This document shows, piece by piece, positions 16,819 to 25,764 of a DNA stretch of 57,835 bases. The notes below the pieces were generated by a model that was given only the letters and a program-made list of their open reading frames with translations, made no database searches and had not been told where the DNA came from. The stretch covers positions 1 to 57,835 of the forward strand of contig DATGZH010000045.1 in the NCBI GenBank assembly GCA_035297265.1, written 5' to 3'. Position numbers and translations under genes: made by a program. The DNA is from DATGZH01 sp035297265 (GTDB lineage: Bacteria; Actinomycetota; Acidimicrobiia; Acidimicrobiales; RAAP-2). Numbering within the stretch: the stretch's first letter is position 1; every line of letters starts with the position of its first letter.

Positions 16819-17340
16819 ATGGCGGCACGCCGAGAGACGGGCCAGGACCGACTGTTCGTCGCGGTGGTCGGCTCGGGCGAGGCCGACCCCGAGCTCGACG
16901 TGCTGGCCGAGGAGGTCGGACGGGGGCTCGCCGAGGGCGGGGCGGTCGTGGTCTGCGGCGGGCTCGGCGGTGTCATGGCCGCGGCCTGCCGGGGGGCCGC
17001 GGCCGCGGACGGACTGACGATCGGCCTCCTCCCCGGCGACGACCCCCGGGCGGCGAACCCCTGGGTGCTGGCTCCGGTGGCCACGGGTCTGGGCGAGCTC
17101 CGCAACGGCCTCGTCGTCCGGTCGTCCGACGCCGTGGTGGCGGTCGGTGGCGGCTACGGCACGCTCTCAGAGGTGGCCCTGGCCCTCAAGCTCGGGCGGC
17201 CGGTCGTCGGATTGCGTACATTCGCGGTGTCACGCCCGGACGGGACCCCCGACGGAGGGGTCACGCCGGTCGACGGCTCCGCCGCCGCCGTCAGCCTCGC
17301 CCTCGCGCTGGGAGCCGCCAATCGCGTGACGCGCAAGTAA
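16819..17340 (+). CDS. TIGR00725/LOG-like protein
   Basis: The 173-residue protein has a Rossmann-like fold: FVAVVGSGEAD, VVVCGGLGGVMAAACRGA at about 48-65, and VVAVGGGYGTLSEVALALKLG, the GG(G/x)YGT-xxE signature of LOG/YgdH-related nucleotide-binding proteins. LOG enzymes release cytokinin bases from nucleotides, but this shorter subfamily has no established reaction. ATG at 16819 is preceded by GGAGGAGG and follows the acyltransferase by 64 bases. Confidence 0.8.
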   Translation: MAARRETGQDRLFVAVVGSGEADPELDVLAEEVGRGLAEGGAVVVCGGLGGVMAAACRGAAAADGLTIGLLPGDDPRAANPWVLAPVATGLGELRNGLVVRSSDAVVAVGGGYGTLSEVALALKLGRPVVGLRTFAVSRPDGTPDGGVTPVDGSAAAVSLALALGAANRVTRK

Positions 17341-17385
17341 CAAGGCCTTGAAGGCGTAGGATTTCTCGGGGCCGGTGATTCGGCT

Positions 17386-18816
17386 TTGGGGGTGACCATC
17401 AGCGACGTTTCCCTGGGTGGGGGTTGGTGGCAGGCCTCCGACGGGAGGTGGTACCCCCCCGCGAGCGCGAACGGGGGCGACCGGACCCCGGGGCCCCCGT
17501 TCAACGGTCGGGTCGATGAGGTCGTCGCCCCGGTCGAGGTGATCGCCAACGGGGGGACCGTCATCACCCCGCCGGGGGCCCGGGTGGCCGCCAACGGGTG
17601 GTGGCTGGCCTCGGACGGCAACTGGTATCCACCCGAGCTGCACCCTTCCCGGGTGCATCAGGCACCGCCCCCGCCGAGGGTCCCCCCGGCCGCGGCACCG
17701 TCGCCCGGGCCCGGGGCATGGACCCATGGCGCCACGCCGGTCCGGACCGGCCCGCCGCAAGACGTGCCGGCCACCGGGCCGCCGAATGTCGGCCAACCGC
17801 CGGAGGCGGCCGGCGTCGCCCCATTCTGGGGACCCGAGACGATTCCGACGACGCCGCTCCCCCCCGCGGCGGCGGGCGTGCCGATGGCCCCGGCGCCACC
17901 CCCGATCCCACCCGCGACCCCCGTCCCGCCGCCGGTGCAGCCGGCGTGGCCCACCGGCCCAGCGCCGGGTGCGCCCGTCGCTTCCTGGCCGACGGGCCCA
18001 CCACCCGTTGGCCCGCAGCCCGATCCCGCGCTCTGGCCCCAATTGCCCGGCCAGCCACCAGGGGTGCCGCCGCCGCCCGCTCCCCCGATGGCCGGCGGGT
18101 TGCTACCGCCCTTCCAGCGCGACATCCCGCTCCCCATGCGTGCCCCGAGGAGCGCGGTGCCGTCGCCGGTCGTCCCCTACCCGACGTCCGGGCCGCCACC
18201 GCCCTACGGCACGGTGGCGGTGCCGGGGGTGCCCACCTACGGCACCTACCCGGACTGGGGACCGAGCGTGGCCTGGCCCGACGAGGAGTTCGTGGGCCGA
18301 GGCCGTCGGCGGTTCCGCGGCGGACCACCGACGAGGGGTCACTTCGACGTGCGGGCGCCCTTCGTGGCCGGGCTCAGCCTCCTCGTCCTCGTCTGCGCCG
18401 TGCTCCCCTGGTACGAGGTCCGCATCATCGGCCCGGCGGCCGCCACCGACTTCATCAACAAGATCTTCACCTACACCCTGACTTCGTCCACCTACGTCGG
18501 GTGGCGACTCCTCGTGCCGATCATCGCCGGCCTCACGACGCTGGTGGCCATCGCCAACATGTTCTTCCGTTCGGGCGAGCGCGGGGCGGTGACGCTCTTC
18601 CAGGTCGTGCGGGGACTGGCCATCGCCCAGTTGGCCATCGTCGTGATCGCCATGATCCTCCGGCAGCCGCCGCACTCCTTCCACCTGCCGGTCCCGAATG
18701 CCGTGGTGGTCATCGAGCTGAACTGGTGGGCCTGGGTGGCGCTCTTCGCCTCTCTCGGCGCGGTGGCCGGCGCTATCGCCTCGTCCGGCAAGGTCATCGG
18801 CACGACCGGTCGCTGA
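17386..18816 (+). CDS. Proline-rich membrane protein with duplicated W-x-DG-x-WYPP motifs
   Basis: The 476-residue protein has three parts. Two N-terminal motifs (GWWQASDGRWYPP at about 13 and GWWLASDGNWYPPE at about 75) resemble DUF2510-type Trp/Pro modules of actinobacterial membrane proteins. A long Pro/Ala/Gly-rich disordered region covers about 90-300. Four hydrophobic helices fill about 330-470 (VAGLSLLVLVCAVLPW, LLVPIIAGLTTLVAI, IAQLAIVVIAMIL, WWAWVALFASLGAVAG). The topology suggests a cytoplasmic disordered head on a small membrane anchor. Function is unknown. A -10-like TAGGAT lies about 28 bases upstream. Confidence 0.75.
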   Translation: MGVTISDVSLGGGWWQASDGRWYPPASANGGDRTPGPPFNGRVDEVVAPVEVIANGGTVITPPGARVAANGWWLASDGNWYPPELHPSRVHQAPPPPRVPPAAAPSPGPGAWTHGATPVRTGPPQDVPATGPPNVGQPPEAAGVAPFWGPETIPTTPLPPAAAGVPMAPAPPPIPPATPVPPPVQPAWPTGPAPGAPVASWPTGPPPVGPQPDPALWPQLPGQPPGVPPPPAPPMAGGLLPPFQRDIPLPMRAPRSAVPSPVVPYPTSGPPPPYGTVAVPGVPTYGTYPDWGPSVAWPDEEFVGRGRRRFRGGPPTRGHFDVRAPFVAGLSLLVLVCAVLPWYEVRIIGPAAATDFINKIFTYTLTSSTYVGWRLLVPIIAGLTTLVAIANMFFRSGERGAVTLFQVVRGLAIAQLAIVVIAMILRQPPHSFHLPVPNAVVVIELNWWAWVALFASLGAVAGAIASSGKVIGTTGR

Positions 18817-18842
18817 GCGACCCATCGGCTGACGGGGGTCGC

Positions 18843-20051
18843 GTGGCTCCGACGTGGCTCCTCACGGTCACCGGCCTCGACGCCCCGGGCATCGCCGCCG
18901 CGCTCTTCGACGCCCTCGTCCCGCTCGACGTCGAAGTCGAAGACGTCGAGCAGATCCAGGTGCAGGGCCGCCTCCTGCTCTGCGTCGAGGTGGCCGGCCA
19001 TTCCGCACGGGACCCCGACGAGCTGCGCCGGTCGCTGGAGTCGACGGTGGCCCGGTTGCCCGGCCAGGTCGAGGTGGCCGCCTCGGTCCTCGAGCCGGCC
19101 GACCATTCGTCGGCGGGAAGGACCGAGGCGCGGGCGACCCAACACCTCGTCACGGTCCTCGGGCCCCGGCTCGATGCCGGCGCCCTGGCGGGGGTGTTCG
19201 GGGCCGTGGCCCGGGCCGGCGGGAACGCCGACCGGGTCGTGCGTCTCTCCCGGTACCCGGTCACGAGCTACGAGCTCGTCGTGTCGGGCGGGGAGAGCGA
19301 CCGGCTCCGGCGGGAGCTGGCGGCGGCGGCGGCCGAGCTGGCGGTGGACGTGGCCGTCCAGCGGGCCGGCCTCCACCGGCGGGCCAAGCACCTCATCGTC
19401 CTCGACGCCGACTCGACCCTCCTGCAGGGGGAGGTGATCGACCTCCTGGCCGAACGGGCGGGGCATGCCGAGGCGGTCGCCGAACTGACCACCCGGGCGA
19501 TGGCGGGGGAGCTGCCCTTCACCGAGGCGCTCCGCCAGCGGGTCTCCCTCCTCGCCGGTCTGGACGCCTCGGCCCTGGAGGAGGTGTCGGCGGCCCTCGT
19601 GCTCGCGCCCGGCGCCCGCACCCTCCTCCGCACGCTCCGCCGCCTGGGCTACGTCACGGCCGTGGTCAGCGGGGGCTTCACCGAGGTGGTCCAGCGGATC
19701 GGCGCCGAGCTCGGCATCGACTACGTGGCGGCCAACGAGCTCGAGGTGGTCGACGGCCGGCTGACCGGTGAGCTCGTGGGGCCGGTCGTCGACCGGGCGG
19801 GGAAGGCCGCCGCCCTGCGTCACTTCGCCGAGGCGGCCGGCGTACCGCTTGCCCGGACGGTGGCGGTCGGTGACGGCGCCAACGACATCGACATGCTCGC
19901 CGCCGCCGGGCTGGGCATCGCCTACAACGCCAAGCCGGCCGTGCGCGAGGCCGCCGACACCGCGCTCAACGTCCCCTACCTCGACGCGGTGCTCTTCCTG
20001 CTCGGGATCCCCCGGGAGGAGATCGAGGAGGCCGACGCACTGGACGCGTGA
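18843..20051 (+). CDS. serB: Phosphoserine phosphatase SerB with N-terminal ACT domains
   Basis: It catalyses the last step of serine synthesis, phosphoserine to serine. The 402-residue protein has two ACT-like domains (about 1-80 and 98-175) and a HAD phosphatase domain. Nucleophile motif I is LDADSTL with Asp188 and Asp190, motif II is VVSGGFTEVV, and motif IV is VGDGANDIDML. The domain order matches actinobacterial SerB, where the ACT domains can bind serine and give feedback control. The GTG at 18843 starts the ACT domain directly. Confidence 0.93.
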   Translation: MAPTWLLTVTGLDAPGIAAALFDALVPLDVEVEDVEQIQVQGRLLLCVEVAGHSARDPDELRRSLESTVARLPGQVEVAASVLEPADHSSAGRTEARATQHLVTVLGPRLDAGALAGVFGAVARAGGNADRVVRLSRYPVTSYELVVSGGESDRLRRELAAAAAELAVDVAVQRAGLHRRAKHLIVLDADSTLLQGEVIDLLAERAGHAEAVAELTTRAMAGELPFTEALRQRVSLLAGLDASALEEVSAALVLAPGARTLLRTLRRLGYVTAVVSGGFTEVVQRIGAELGIDYVAANELEVVDGRLTGELVGPVVDRAGKAAALRHFAEAAGVPLARTVAVGDGANDIDMLAAAGLGIAYNAKPAVREAADTALNVPYLDAVLFLLGIPREEIEEADALDA

Positions 20052-20101
20052 AGCTCGTCGCCGGCTGCCTCGATGTGCGGGGCTCGGTACGCTCCTGGAA
20101 C

Positions 20102-20515
20102 ATGAGCGACACGCCGGCTGCCACCGTGTCGGGTCACGTGCCCGGCCACCTCCTCACCCTCATGGAGATGCGCCGGGTCGACGACCCCGAGTACGGGCCC
20201 AGCCTCGAGATGGACCTGCGCCCGGAGGTGTCGAACCCGCACGGGAGCCTGCACGGCGGGATCATGACCGCGCTGATCGAGTGCGCGGCTTCCGGCGTCG
20301 TGGTGCGGGCCGTCGGCTCGCAGAACATCGTCGCCGGCGACCTCCTCGTGCGCTTCCTCACGGTGGTGAAGGTGGGGCCGGCCCGTGTGGTGGCCAAGGT
20401 GCTCCGGGAGGGCCGCCGCAACGTCATCGTCCAAGCCGACGTCATCGACGTCGGCGACAGCCGCCGGCTGGTGGCCACCGCCACGCTCTCCTACGCCCGG
20501 CTCGACGTCCGCTGA
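20102..20515 (+). CDS. PaaI-family hotdog thioesterase
   Basis: The 137-residue protein has the hotdog catalytic region NPHGSLHGGIMTALIECAASG at about 44-64 and a C-terminal strand RRLVATATLSYARL. PaaI-type enzymes hydrolyse acyl- or phenylacetyl-CoA esters. ATG at 20102 is favoured over an upstream GTG that overlaps the serB stop (20048): the 18 extra residues look non-homologous, and a -10 TACGCT stands eight bases before the ATG. A serB-coupled longer form cannot be excluded. Confidence 0.78.
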   Translation: MSDTPAATVSGHVPGHLLTLMEMRRVDDPEYGPSLEMDLRPEVSNPHGSLHGGIMTALIECAASGVVVRAVGSQNIVAGDLLVRFLTVVKVGPARVVAKVLREGRRNVIVQADVIDVGDSRRLVATATLSYARLDVR

Positions 20516-20538
20516 AGGCCGCCCGCCGCGGCGCTCGC

Positions 20539-20544
20539 TAACCT
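20539..20544 (+). promoter_or_regulatory. -10 hexamer for the ATC-start hydrolase
   Basis: TAACCT ends six bases before the ATC at 20551, the same spacing as at 9442, 16042, 16092, 33638 and 50167. It supports transcription beginning at the ATC. Confidence 0.4.
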
Positions 20545-20550
20545 GCTCCC

Positions 20551-21231
20551 ATCGCCGACGACACCACACCCGTCGCCCTCGTTCACGGCTTCGCCTCGTC
20601 GTTCGACCACAACTGGCGCAAGACGGGGTGGGTCGACATCTTGGGCGACGCCGGGTGCGAGGTGGTCGAGATCGACCTTCTCGGCCACGGCACGGCACCC
20701 CGGCCCACCGATCCGGCGGCCTACGCCCACGTCGACGAGGCCGTGGCGGCGGTGCTGCCCGAGGGTCGCCTCGACGCGGTCGGGTTCTCGGCGGGGGCCG
20801 AGGTCCTGCTGCGTCTCGCCGTCGACCACCCGGGGCGCTTCCGGCGCCTCGCCCTGCTCGGCGTGGGCAACAACGTGTTCGGCGGCGGCGACTCCCAGGT
20901 CCTCGTCGAGGCCCTGGAAGGCCGCACGAACACCGAGGACGTCCAGGGCGAGCTCTTCCGCCGCCTGGCCGAGTCGTCCGGGAACGACCCGGCCGCCCTC
21001 GTGGCCTTCTTGCGGCGCGAGCGGCGGACGCTCTCGGAGAGCGAGCTCGGCACGGTGGCCTGCCCGGTGCTCGTCGTCCTCGGTGAGCGGGACTTCGTCG
21101 GGCCGGCCGACCGGCTGATGGCGGCCTTGCCTGATGGCCGCCTCGTCACCCTGCCCAAGGTTGACCACTTCGCCACGCCGTCGGACTTTGGGGCCATCGA
21201 TGCGGTGATGCGCTTCCTCGAACTGGCTTGA
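20551..21231 (+). CDS. Alpha/beta hydrolase with apparent ATC start
   Basis: The fold needs residues upstream of the first conventional start (TTG at 20641). PVALVHGFASSFDHNW, the oxyanion HG segment, lies before it. The nucleophile elbow is GFSAGAEVLL (Ser at about 79), and the base His is in KVDHFATPSDF near the end. In frame between the preceding stop (20539) and 20641 there is no ATG, GTG or TTG, so the start is probably ATC at 20551 or a mutated or misread ATG. The full length would be 226 residues, normal for a small hydrolase. The substrate is unknown. Confidence 0.7.
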   Translation: MADDTTPVALVHGFASSFDHNWRKTGWVDILGDAGCEVVEIDLLGHGTAPRPTDPAAYAHVDEAVAAVLPEGRLDAVGFSAGAEVLLRLAVDHPGRFRRLALLGVGNNVFGGGDSQVLVEALEGRTNTEDVQGELFRRLAESSGNDPAALVAFLRRERRTLSESELGTVACPVLVVLGERDFVGPADRLMAALPDGRLVTLPKVDHFATPSDFGAIDAVMRFLELA

Positions 21232-21660
21232 GGCGGCCCCGTTCGGCCCCCTTCGAGCTGCGTGAGCACGCCACATTTGCTCGCCGTAGGCGACCGCCCG
21301 GACGACTGCGCCAGCGGTGGCTCGAAAGGGGAGTGCTCGTGTCGTTCTCAGAGAAGTCATCACAAGGCTTGAGACAAAAGCGACCTGGAACCGGCAACGA
21401 GCCTGCGGAGCAGGGACTTCGCGAGGTGCAATCTGGTTAGCAGCGCGGTCGGCGAGGTTCGTCACGAGCGATCCCAACAATCGCTTGACCCGATGCGCTG
21501 TGCCTCTTAGCGTGCTTCGGACGGGATGCTGGGGGGTAGGTCATCGGTCGGGATGGACCGGGGCCGCACCCTCGACTTGTCCCGTGAAGGGAAGTAGCTG
21601 GAACCAAGCTGGAAACCGACTGTCCGCTGCTCAGCGCAAGCGGCAAAGGGGGATAACAGA
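21232..21660. other. Long intergenic leader with promoter
   Basis: No convincing gene was seen in these 429 bases. The last 180 bases hold the promoter of the next gene (21485-21513) and a GGGGG ribosome site before 21661. The earlier part has a GGAACC ... GGTGCAATC combination that recalls cyclic-di-AMP riboswitches, but it lies upstream of the promoter and I do not call it. Confidence 0.4.
21485..21513 (+). promoter_or_regulatory. Sigma-70-type promoter of the small secreted protein
   Basis: TTGACC, 17 bases, TAGCGT. This is a good -35/-10 pair with ideal spacing, leaving a leader of about 140 bases before the ATG at 21661. Confidence 0.55.
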
Positions 21661-22326
21661 ATGATCCGTAAGATCTGTGTGATCGCGGCGGCCGTCGCGA
21701 TCCCGCTCGGGATCGTGGTGGCCACCAGTGGCGTGGCGTCGGCGGGCGGATCCCCGCCGGTCAACGTCACCGGCAGCACGGTGAGCTGCTCGACGGTGAC
21801 GGGCACGCTCAAGTTCAGCCCGCCGCTCACCGGCACGGGGACCTCTCCGGAGACGGTCAGCATCGCCATCAAGTACTCGGGCTGCACGACCAACGCTCCC
21901 GGGGTGAGCCTTGCGGGAGGGTCCGAGAAGGGGACGTTCAGCACCCCGGCGAACAGCTGCACCGGCCTCGAAACCCCGACGATCATCACGACGGCCGAGG
22001 TCAGCAAGTGGAAGATCGTCAAGGGCACGCCGAAGATCACCCCGACCCAGACCGCCCTCACCCCTGGTGAGGTCGAGCCGGGCACGGTTACGGTCGGAGG
22101 CAACCTCTACGGCGACTTCGTCATCGGCGCAGTAGGTGCCTCGCCCGGTCCGAGTATCCCGGGGAGCGGCACGCAGTCCGCGTTCAGCGGCGGTGACCTC
22201 GGTGCCAGCAGCATGGCCACCCTGATCACCACCACGAAGGCGGCTGACCTGGGCACGGAGTGCACCAGCCCCAAGGGCATCGCCAAGGTGGGCATCGGGA
22301 ACGGCAGCACCATCTCGAACGGCTGA
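21661..22326 (+). CDS. Small secreted hypothetical protein
   Basis: The 221-residue protein begins with a textbook Sec signal peptide (MIRKICVIAAAVAIPLGIVV, then ATSGVASA with cleavage near 28). The mature part is Thr/Gly/Ser-rich beta protein with four or five cysteines (VSCSTVTGTLKF, YSGCTT, NSCTGLETP, GTECTSP) that may pair outside the cell. No family recognised. It has its own promoter and a strong hairpin downstream, so it is a single-gene unit. Confidence 0.75.
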   Translation: MIRKICVIAAAVAIPLGIVVATSGVASAGGSPPVNVTGSTVSCSTVTGTLKFSPPLTGTGTSPETVSIAIKYSGCTTNAPGVSLAGGSEKGTFSTPANSCTGLETPTIITTAEVSKWKIVKGTPKITPTQTALTPGEVEPGTVTVGGNLYGDFVIGAVGASPGPSIPGSGTQSAFSGGDLGASSMATLITTTKAADLGTECTSPKGIAKVGIGNGSTISNG

Positions 22327-22368
22327 GAGCCGATCGACGGCCCCTCGAGGCCGTTCTGGTGTTGTGCG

Positions 22369-22400
22369 ACCGGGGGCGGGGCCGAGGCCCCGCCCCCGGT
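22369..22400 (+). terminator. Strong GC hairpin terminator
   Basis: ACCGGGGGCGGGGCC pairs with GGCCCCGCCCCCGGT around a GA centre, giving up to 15 bp. No T-run follows, as is common in high-GC actinobacteria. It lies 43 bases after the stop of the small secreted protein. Confidence 0.7.
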
Positions 22401-22473
22401 CCGTACGCCGGGCCGGCTGGAGCCGTCGTCGCCCCCCTGCCGCTGTCGAAAGATGCAGTCGCAGGTCAGGCGT

Positions 22474-22502
22474 TTGACAAACGCAGTAATCCGACCGACA
22501 CT
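22474..22502 (+). promoter_or_regulatory. Promoter of the TIG/GSMGG-repeat protein
   Basis: TTGACA (perfect -35), 17 bases, GACACT (weak -10), about 40 bases before the GTG at 22543. Confidence 0.45.
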
Positions 22503-22542
22503 GACCTCCCGGCGAGCGGAGCCCGTGGCGGGGTCTTGAGAA

Positions 22543-25500
22543 GTGCCGGACACCAAAAAGGGGGGCAGACGCGTGGGACGTACGCGGCGATCCACCATCC
22601 AGGTCGGCGGGGCCGGCCTCTTGCTGTGCGGGATCTTGAGCGCCGGGGGGTCGCTCGTGACGGGCGGACCGGCCTCGGCCGACACGCCCCCGTACAGTTC
22701 GAACTGCACGGCCAACGTGGGCGGGGGATCCGTGCCGGTGCAGCTGACCAATGTCGTGACGACGGGCAGCCTGCCGGCGCAGGTGAACTCGGGGCTCCCC
22801 TTCAGCCTCACGAACTTCGGGATCAACGTCCCCGTCAGCGCCTCGCTGCCCGTCCCCGCCGGGCAGACGATCACGGGCAGTGTCACCGAGAAGCTCGTCG
22901 TGAACGGCCCGTCCGGCGGCTCGGTCACCGCGACCATCAACCTCAGTCCGCTCGTCACCACCGGCGCGGCCGGACAGGTCATCACCGGGACGGCCAGTCC
23001 GGTGTCGCTGCCGGCCCAGTTCAACGCGGGCCCGGGCAGCGTGGGCGTGTCGGTGGAGCTCACCACCGTGAGCGCCCAGCTCAACCTGAGCCCCGGGATC
23101 TCCGGCGTGACGCAGGTGCCCCTCGCCTGCCCCGCGGCCAACGTGAACGTGGCCAGCACCACGGTGCTCCCACCCCAGCCCATCATCACCGGCCTGGCAC
23201 CGGTGGCCGGTTCGGTGAGCGGGGGCTCGGCCGTGAGCATCGGTGGCGTCTACCTCTCCGGCGCCACGGCGGTCATGTTCGGGTCCACGCCGGCGGCGAG
23301 CTTCACCGTCAACTCGGCCACCTCGATCACGGCGATCACGCCGCCCGAGCCCCCGGGTTCGGTCGAGGTGAGCGTGACGACACCACTCGGCACGTCGCCG
23401 ACCGGTGGAGCCAATCCGACCGGTAACGCCGACGTCTTCATCTTCTCGGTCGGCCCCATCGTGACCTCGATGAGTCCCTCGTCAGGGTCACCCCAGGGGG
23501 GAGGCGCCGTCACGATCTCGGGAGCGGTCTTCACGGGCGCCACCGCGGTGTACTTCGGCGCGGTCAGCGTCCCGTTCACCGTCACTTCTGACAACCAGAT
23601 CACCACCACCGCTCCGCCCGGAGCGATCGGCTCGGCCGTCAACGTCACCATCAGCAGCCCGAAGGGCCTCTCCCTCGTGACCCCGGCCAACCATTACTCC
23701 TACACGGTCCCGTTTGGTTACTGGGAGGTCGGCTCGGACGGTGGGGTCTTCACCTTCGGCCACGCCGCCTACTACGGCTCGATGGGCGGGAAGCACCTGA
23801 AGGCGCCGGTCGTGGGGATCGTGTCGACCCCCGACGGCCAGGGCTACTGGGAGTTCGCCGCCGACGGCGGCATCTTCGACTTCGGTGACGCCGGTTACTA
23901 CGGCTCGATGGGCAGCCAGGTGCTCAACGCCCCCGTAGTGGCCATGGCCGCGACACCCGACGGCAAGGGTTACTGGGAGGCGGCCTCCGACGGCGGCATC
24001 TTCGACTTCGGTGACGCCGGTTACTACGGCTCCATGGGCGGCAAGCACCTGAACGCGCCCATCGTCTCCATCTCCTCGACCGCCGACGGCAAGGGCTACT
24101 GGCTGGTGGCCGGGGACGGCGGCGTCTTCCCCTTCGGCGACGCGGGCTACCTCGGCTCCATGGGCGGCCAGCACCTGAACAAGCCGGTGGTGGCCGTCGC
24201 CAGCACGCCGGGGCCGCTCCAGGCCGGGCCGCTCGTCACGCCGGCCACCCGTACGCGGGTCGCCGTACCGGCGGCGCCCACCGAGCACCCCTACGGGGGC
24301 AGCTGCAACATGAAGGTCCCCACGATCACGATGGTCTCGCCGAACGCCGGTCCGCTCGGTGGCGGCGGGTACGTCACGATCACCGGGACCGACCTCTACT
24401 GCATCACCGGCGTGAACTTCGACGAGCCGGCGCTCACCGGGGTCGCCCCGGCGACGAATCCGTCGCCGAACGTGATCACGTTCCTCTCGGACACCAAGGT
24501 GGTGGCGGAGGTCCCGCCGGCCCCCGGGGGCGCGGCGGGCACCGTCGACGTCCAGGTGGCCAGCCTCGGTGACTGGTCGGCGGCCACGCCGGCCGACCAG
24601 TTCCAGTACACGGTGGGCCCGACCGTGAGTGCGGTCAACGTATGCACGACGCCGGCGATATGCACCAGCCCGCCGGTCGGGAACCTCGGCGGAGGCGACC
24701 TGATCCAGGTGACGGGGTCCGGCTTCGAGGGGACCGTCGGGTCCGTCAGCATCTCAGCGCCCTCCGTCCTCGTCGGCGGTGGCGCCAACACGTGCACGGC
24801 GGTCACCGTCGTCAGCCCAACCGAACTCACCTGCACCACGCCGAGCGGCACGGGCACCGTCGACACCACGGTGACCACGAACTTCGGGACGTCGCCCACG
24901 AGCCCGGCGGACCAGTTCACGTTCGCCTCGCCACCGACGGTGACCAACGTCTCGCCCGACTACGGCCCGATCGGAGGAGGCACGCAGGTCACGATCTCGG
25001 GTACCTATCTCGGGATCGTCTCCTCGGTCGACTTCGGTGGCACGCCGGCCGGTTGGAACCTCAACCCTGATGGCACCATCACGGCCGTGGCGCCGTCAGG
25101 CACGGCGGGCACGACCGACATCACGGTGACGGGCGACGTGGCGGGTAACTCGCACACCTCGGCCACGACCCCGGCGGACGAGTTCAACTACACACCGACG
25201 CCCCAGGTGACAGGCCTCACCGCGGCCTCGGGCCCGACCGCCGGCGGCACGTTCGTGACGATCCAAGGGAACGACCTCGGCAACGTGAGCGGGGTCAGCT
25301 TCGGCGGCGTCCCGGCGGTCGCCTTCGGCCCCTTCAACAGCCACTCCGTGATCGCTGTCTCCCCGCCCGGCACGCCGGGCACGGTGGACATCACGGTGAC
25401 CACGACGATCGGCTCGTCGCCGACCGCTACCGCTGACCAGTTCACCTATGTGCCCCCGCTGCCACTCCTCCCCGGCTACTGGGAGGCGGGTTCCGACGGT

Positions 25501-25719
25501 GGTGTGTTCACCTTCGGTGGGGCGGTCTTCCACGGCTCGGCGGGGTCGCTGCGCCTTAACGCCCCGATCGTCGACGTGGCCGCCACGCCGGACGGCGCCG
25601 GCTACATCGAGGTCGGCAAGGACGGCGGCGTGTTCACCTACGGTTCGGCGCAGTACGAGGGGTCCATGGGCGGCAAGCCGCTCGCGGCCCCGATCGTCGG
25701 TATCGCTCTCCCGTCGTGA
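22543..25719 (+). CDS. Secreted IPT/TIG-domain protein with split GSMGG repeat array
   Basis: The 1,058-residue exported protein has a long signal peptide (basic start, hydrophobic VGGAGLLLCGILSAGG, cleavage near ASA at about 46). The parts run in order: a beta-rich domain (about 47-205), two IPT/TIG domains (about 208-390), four repeats of about 42 residues starting GYWEVGSDGGVFTFG (392-557), four more IPT/TIG domains (about 585-975), and two final repeats (978-1058). Each repeat has GYW..(S/A)DGG(V/I)F.(F/Y)G.A...GSMG...L.AP(V/I)V, probably one propeller-like blade. It likely works at the cell surface in adhesion or binding. It is flanked by its own promoter and terminator. Confidence 0.8.
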   Translation: MPDTKKGGRRVGRTRRSTIQVGGAGLLLCGILSAGGSLVTGGPASADTPPYSSNCTANVGGGSVPVQLTNVVTTGSLPAQVNSGLPFSLTNFGINVPVSASLPVPAGQTITGSVTEKLVVNGPSGGSVTATINLSPLVTTGAAGQVITGTASPVSLPAQFNAGPGSVGVSVELTTVSAQLNLSPGISGVTQVPLACPAANVNVASTTVLPPQPIITGLAPVAGSVSGGSAVSIGGVYLSGATAVMFGSTPAASFTVNSATSITAITPPEPPGSVEVSVTTPLGTSPTGGANPTGNADVFIFSVGPIVTSMSPSSGSPQGGGAVTISGAVFTGATAVYFGAVSVPFTVTSDNQITTTAPPGAIGSAVNVTISSPKGLSLVTPANHYSYTVPFGYWEVGSDGGVFTFGHAAYYGSMGGKHLKAPVVGIVSTPDGQGYWEFAADGGIFDFGDAGYYGSMGSQVLNAPVVAMAATPDGKGYWEAASDGGIFDFGDAGYYGSMGGKHLNAPIVSISSTADGKGYWLVAGDGGVFPFGDAGYLGSMGGQHLNKPVVAVASTPGPLQAGPLVTPATRTRVAVPAAPTEHPYGGSCNMKVPTITMVSPNAGPLGGGGYVTITGTDLYCITGVNFDEPALTGVAPATNPSPNVITFLSDTKVVAEVPPAPGGAAGTVDVQVASLGDWSAATPADQFQYTVGPTVSAVNVCTTPAICTSPPVGNLGGGDLIQVTGSGFEGTVGSVSISAPSVLVGGGANTCTAVTVVSPTELTCTTPSGTGTVDTTVTTNFGTSPTSPADQFTFASPPTVTNVSPDYGPIGGGTQVTISGTYLGIVSSVDFGGTPAGWNLNPDGTITAVAPSGTAGTTDITVTGDVAGNSHTSATTPADEFNYTPTPQVTGLTAASGPTAGGTFVTIQGNDLGNVSGVSFGGVPAVAFGPFNSHSVIAVSPPGTPGTVDITVTTTIGSSPTATADQFTYVPPLPLLPGYWEAGSDGGVFTFGGAVFHGSAGSLRLNAPIVDVAATPDGAGYIEVGKDGGVFTYGSAQYEGSMGGKPLAAPIVGIALPS

Positions 25720-25729
25720 CGTCTGGCTG

Positions 25730-25764
25730 AGACCCACCCGCCCGGTCCACGGGCGGGTGGGTCT
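25730..25764 (+). terminator. Strong hairpin terminator
   Basis: AGACCCACCCGCCCG and CGGGCGGGTGGGTCT form a perfect 15-bp stem with a five-base loop, ten bases after the stop of the repeat protein. There is no T-run. Confidence 0.8.

Noticed and set aside
16126..17340. Long plus-strand frame in the other phase over the acyltransferase
   Set aside because: Only its last 173 residues (from 16819) are real. The first 231 are a Pro/Arg/Thr-rich shadow of the hexapeptide acyltransferase.
21380..21440. Possible cyclic-di-AMP (ydaO-type) riboswitch
   Set aside because: GGAACC and GGTGCAATC are reminiscent, but the flanking helices could not be built and the element lies upstream of the predicted promoter. 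A covariance-model search would decide.
21317..21664. Open frame of 115 codons before the small secreted protein
   Set aside because: Composition is unlike a protein, there is no ribosome site, and it overlaps a good promoter at 21485-21513.
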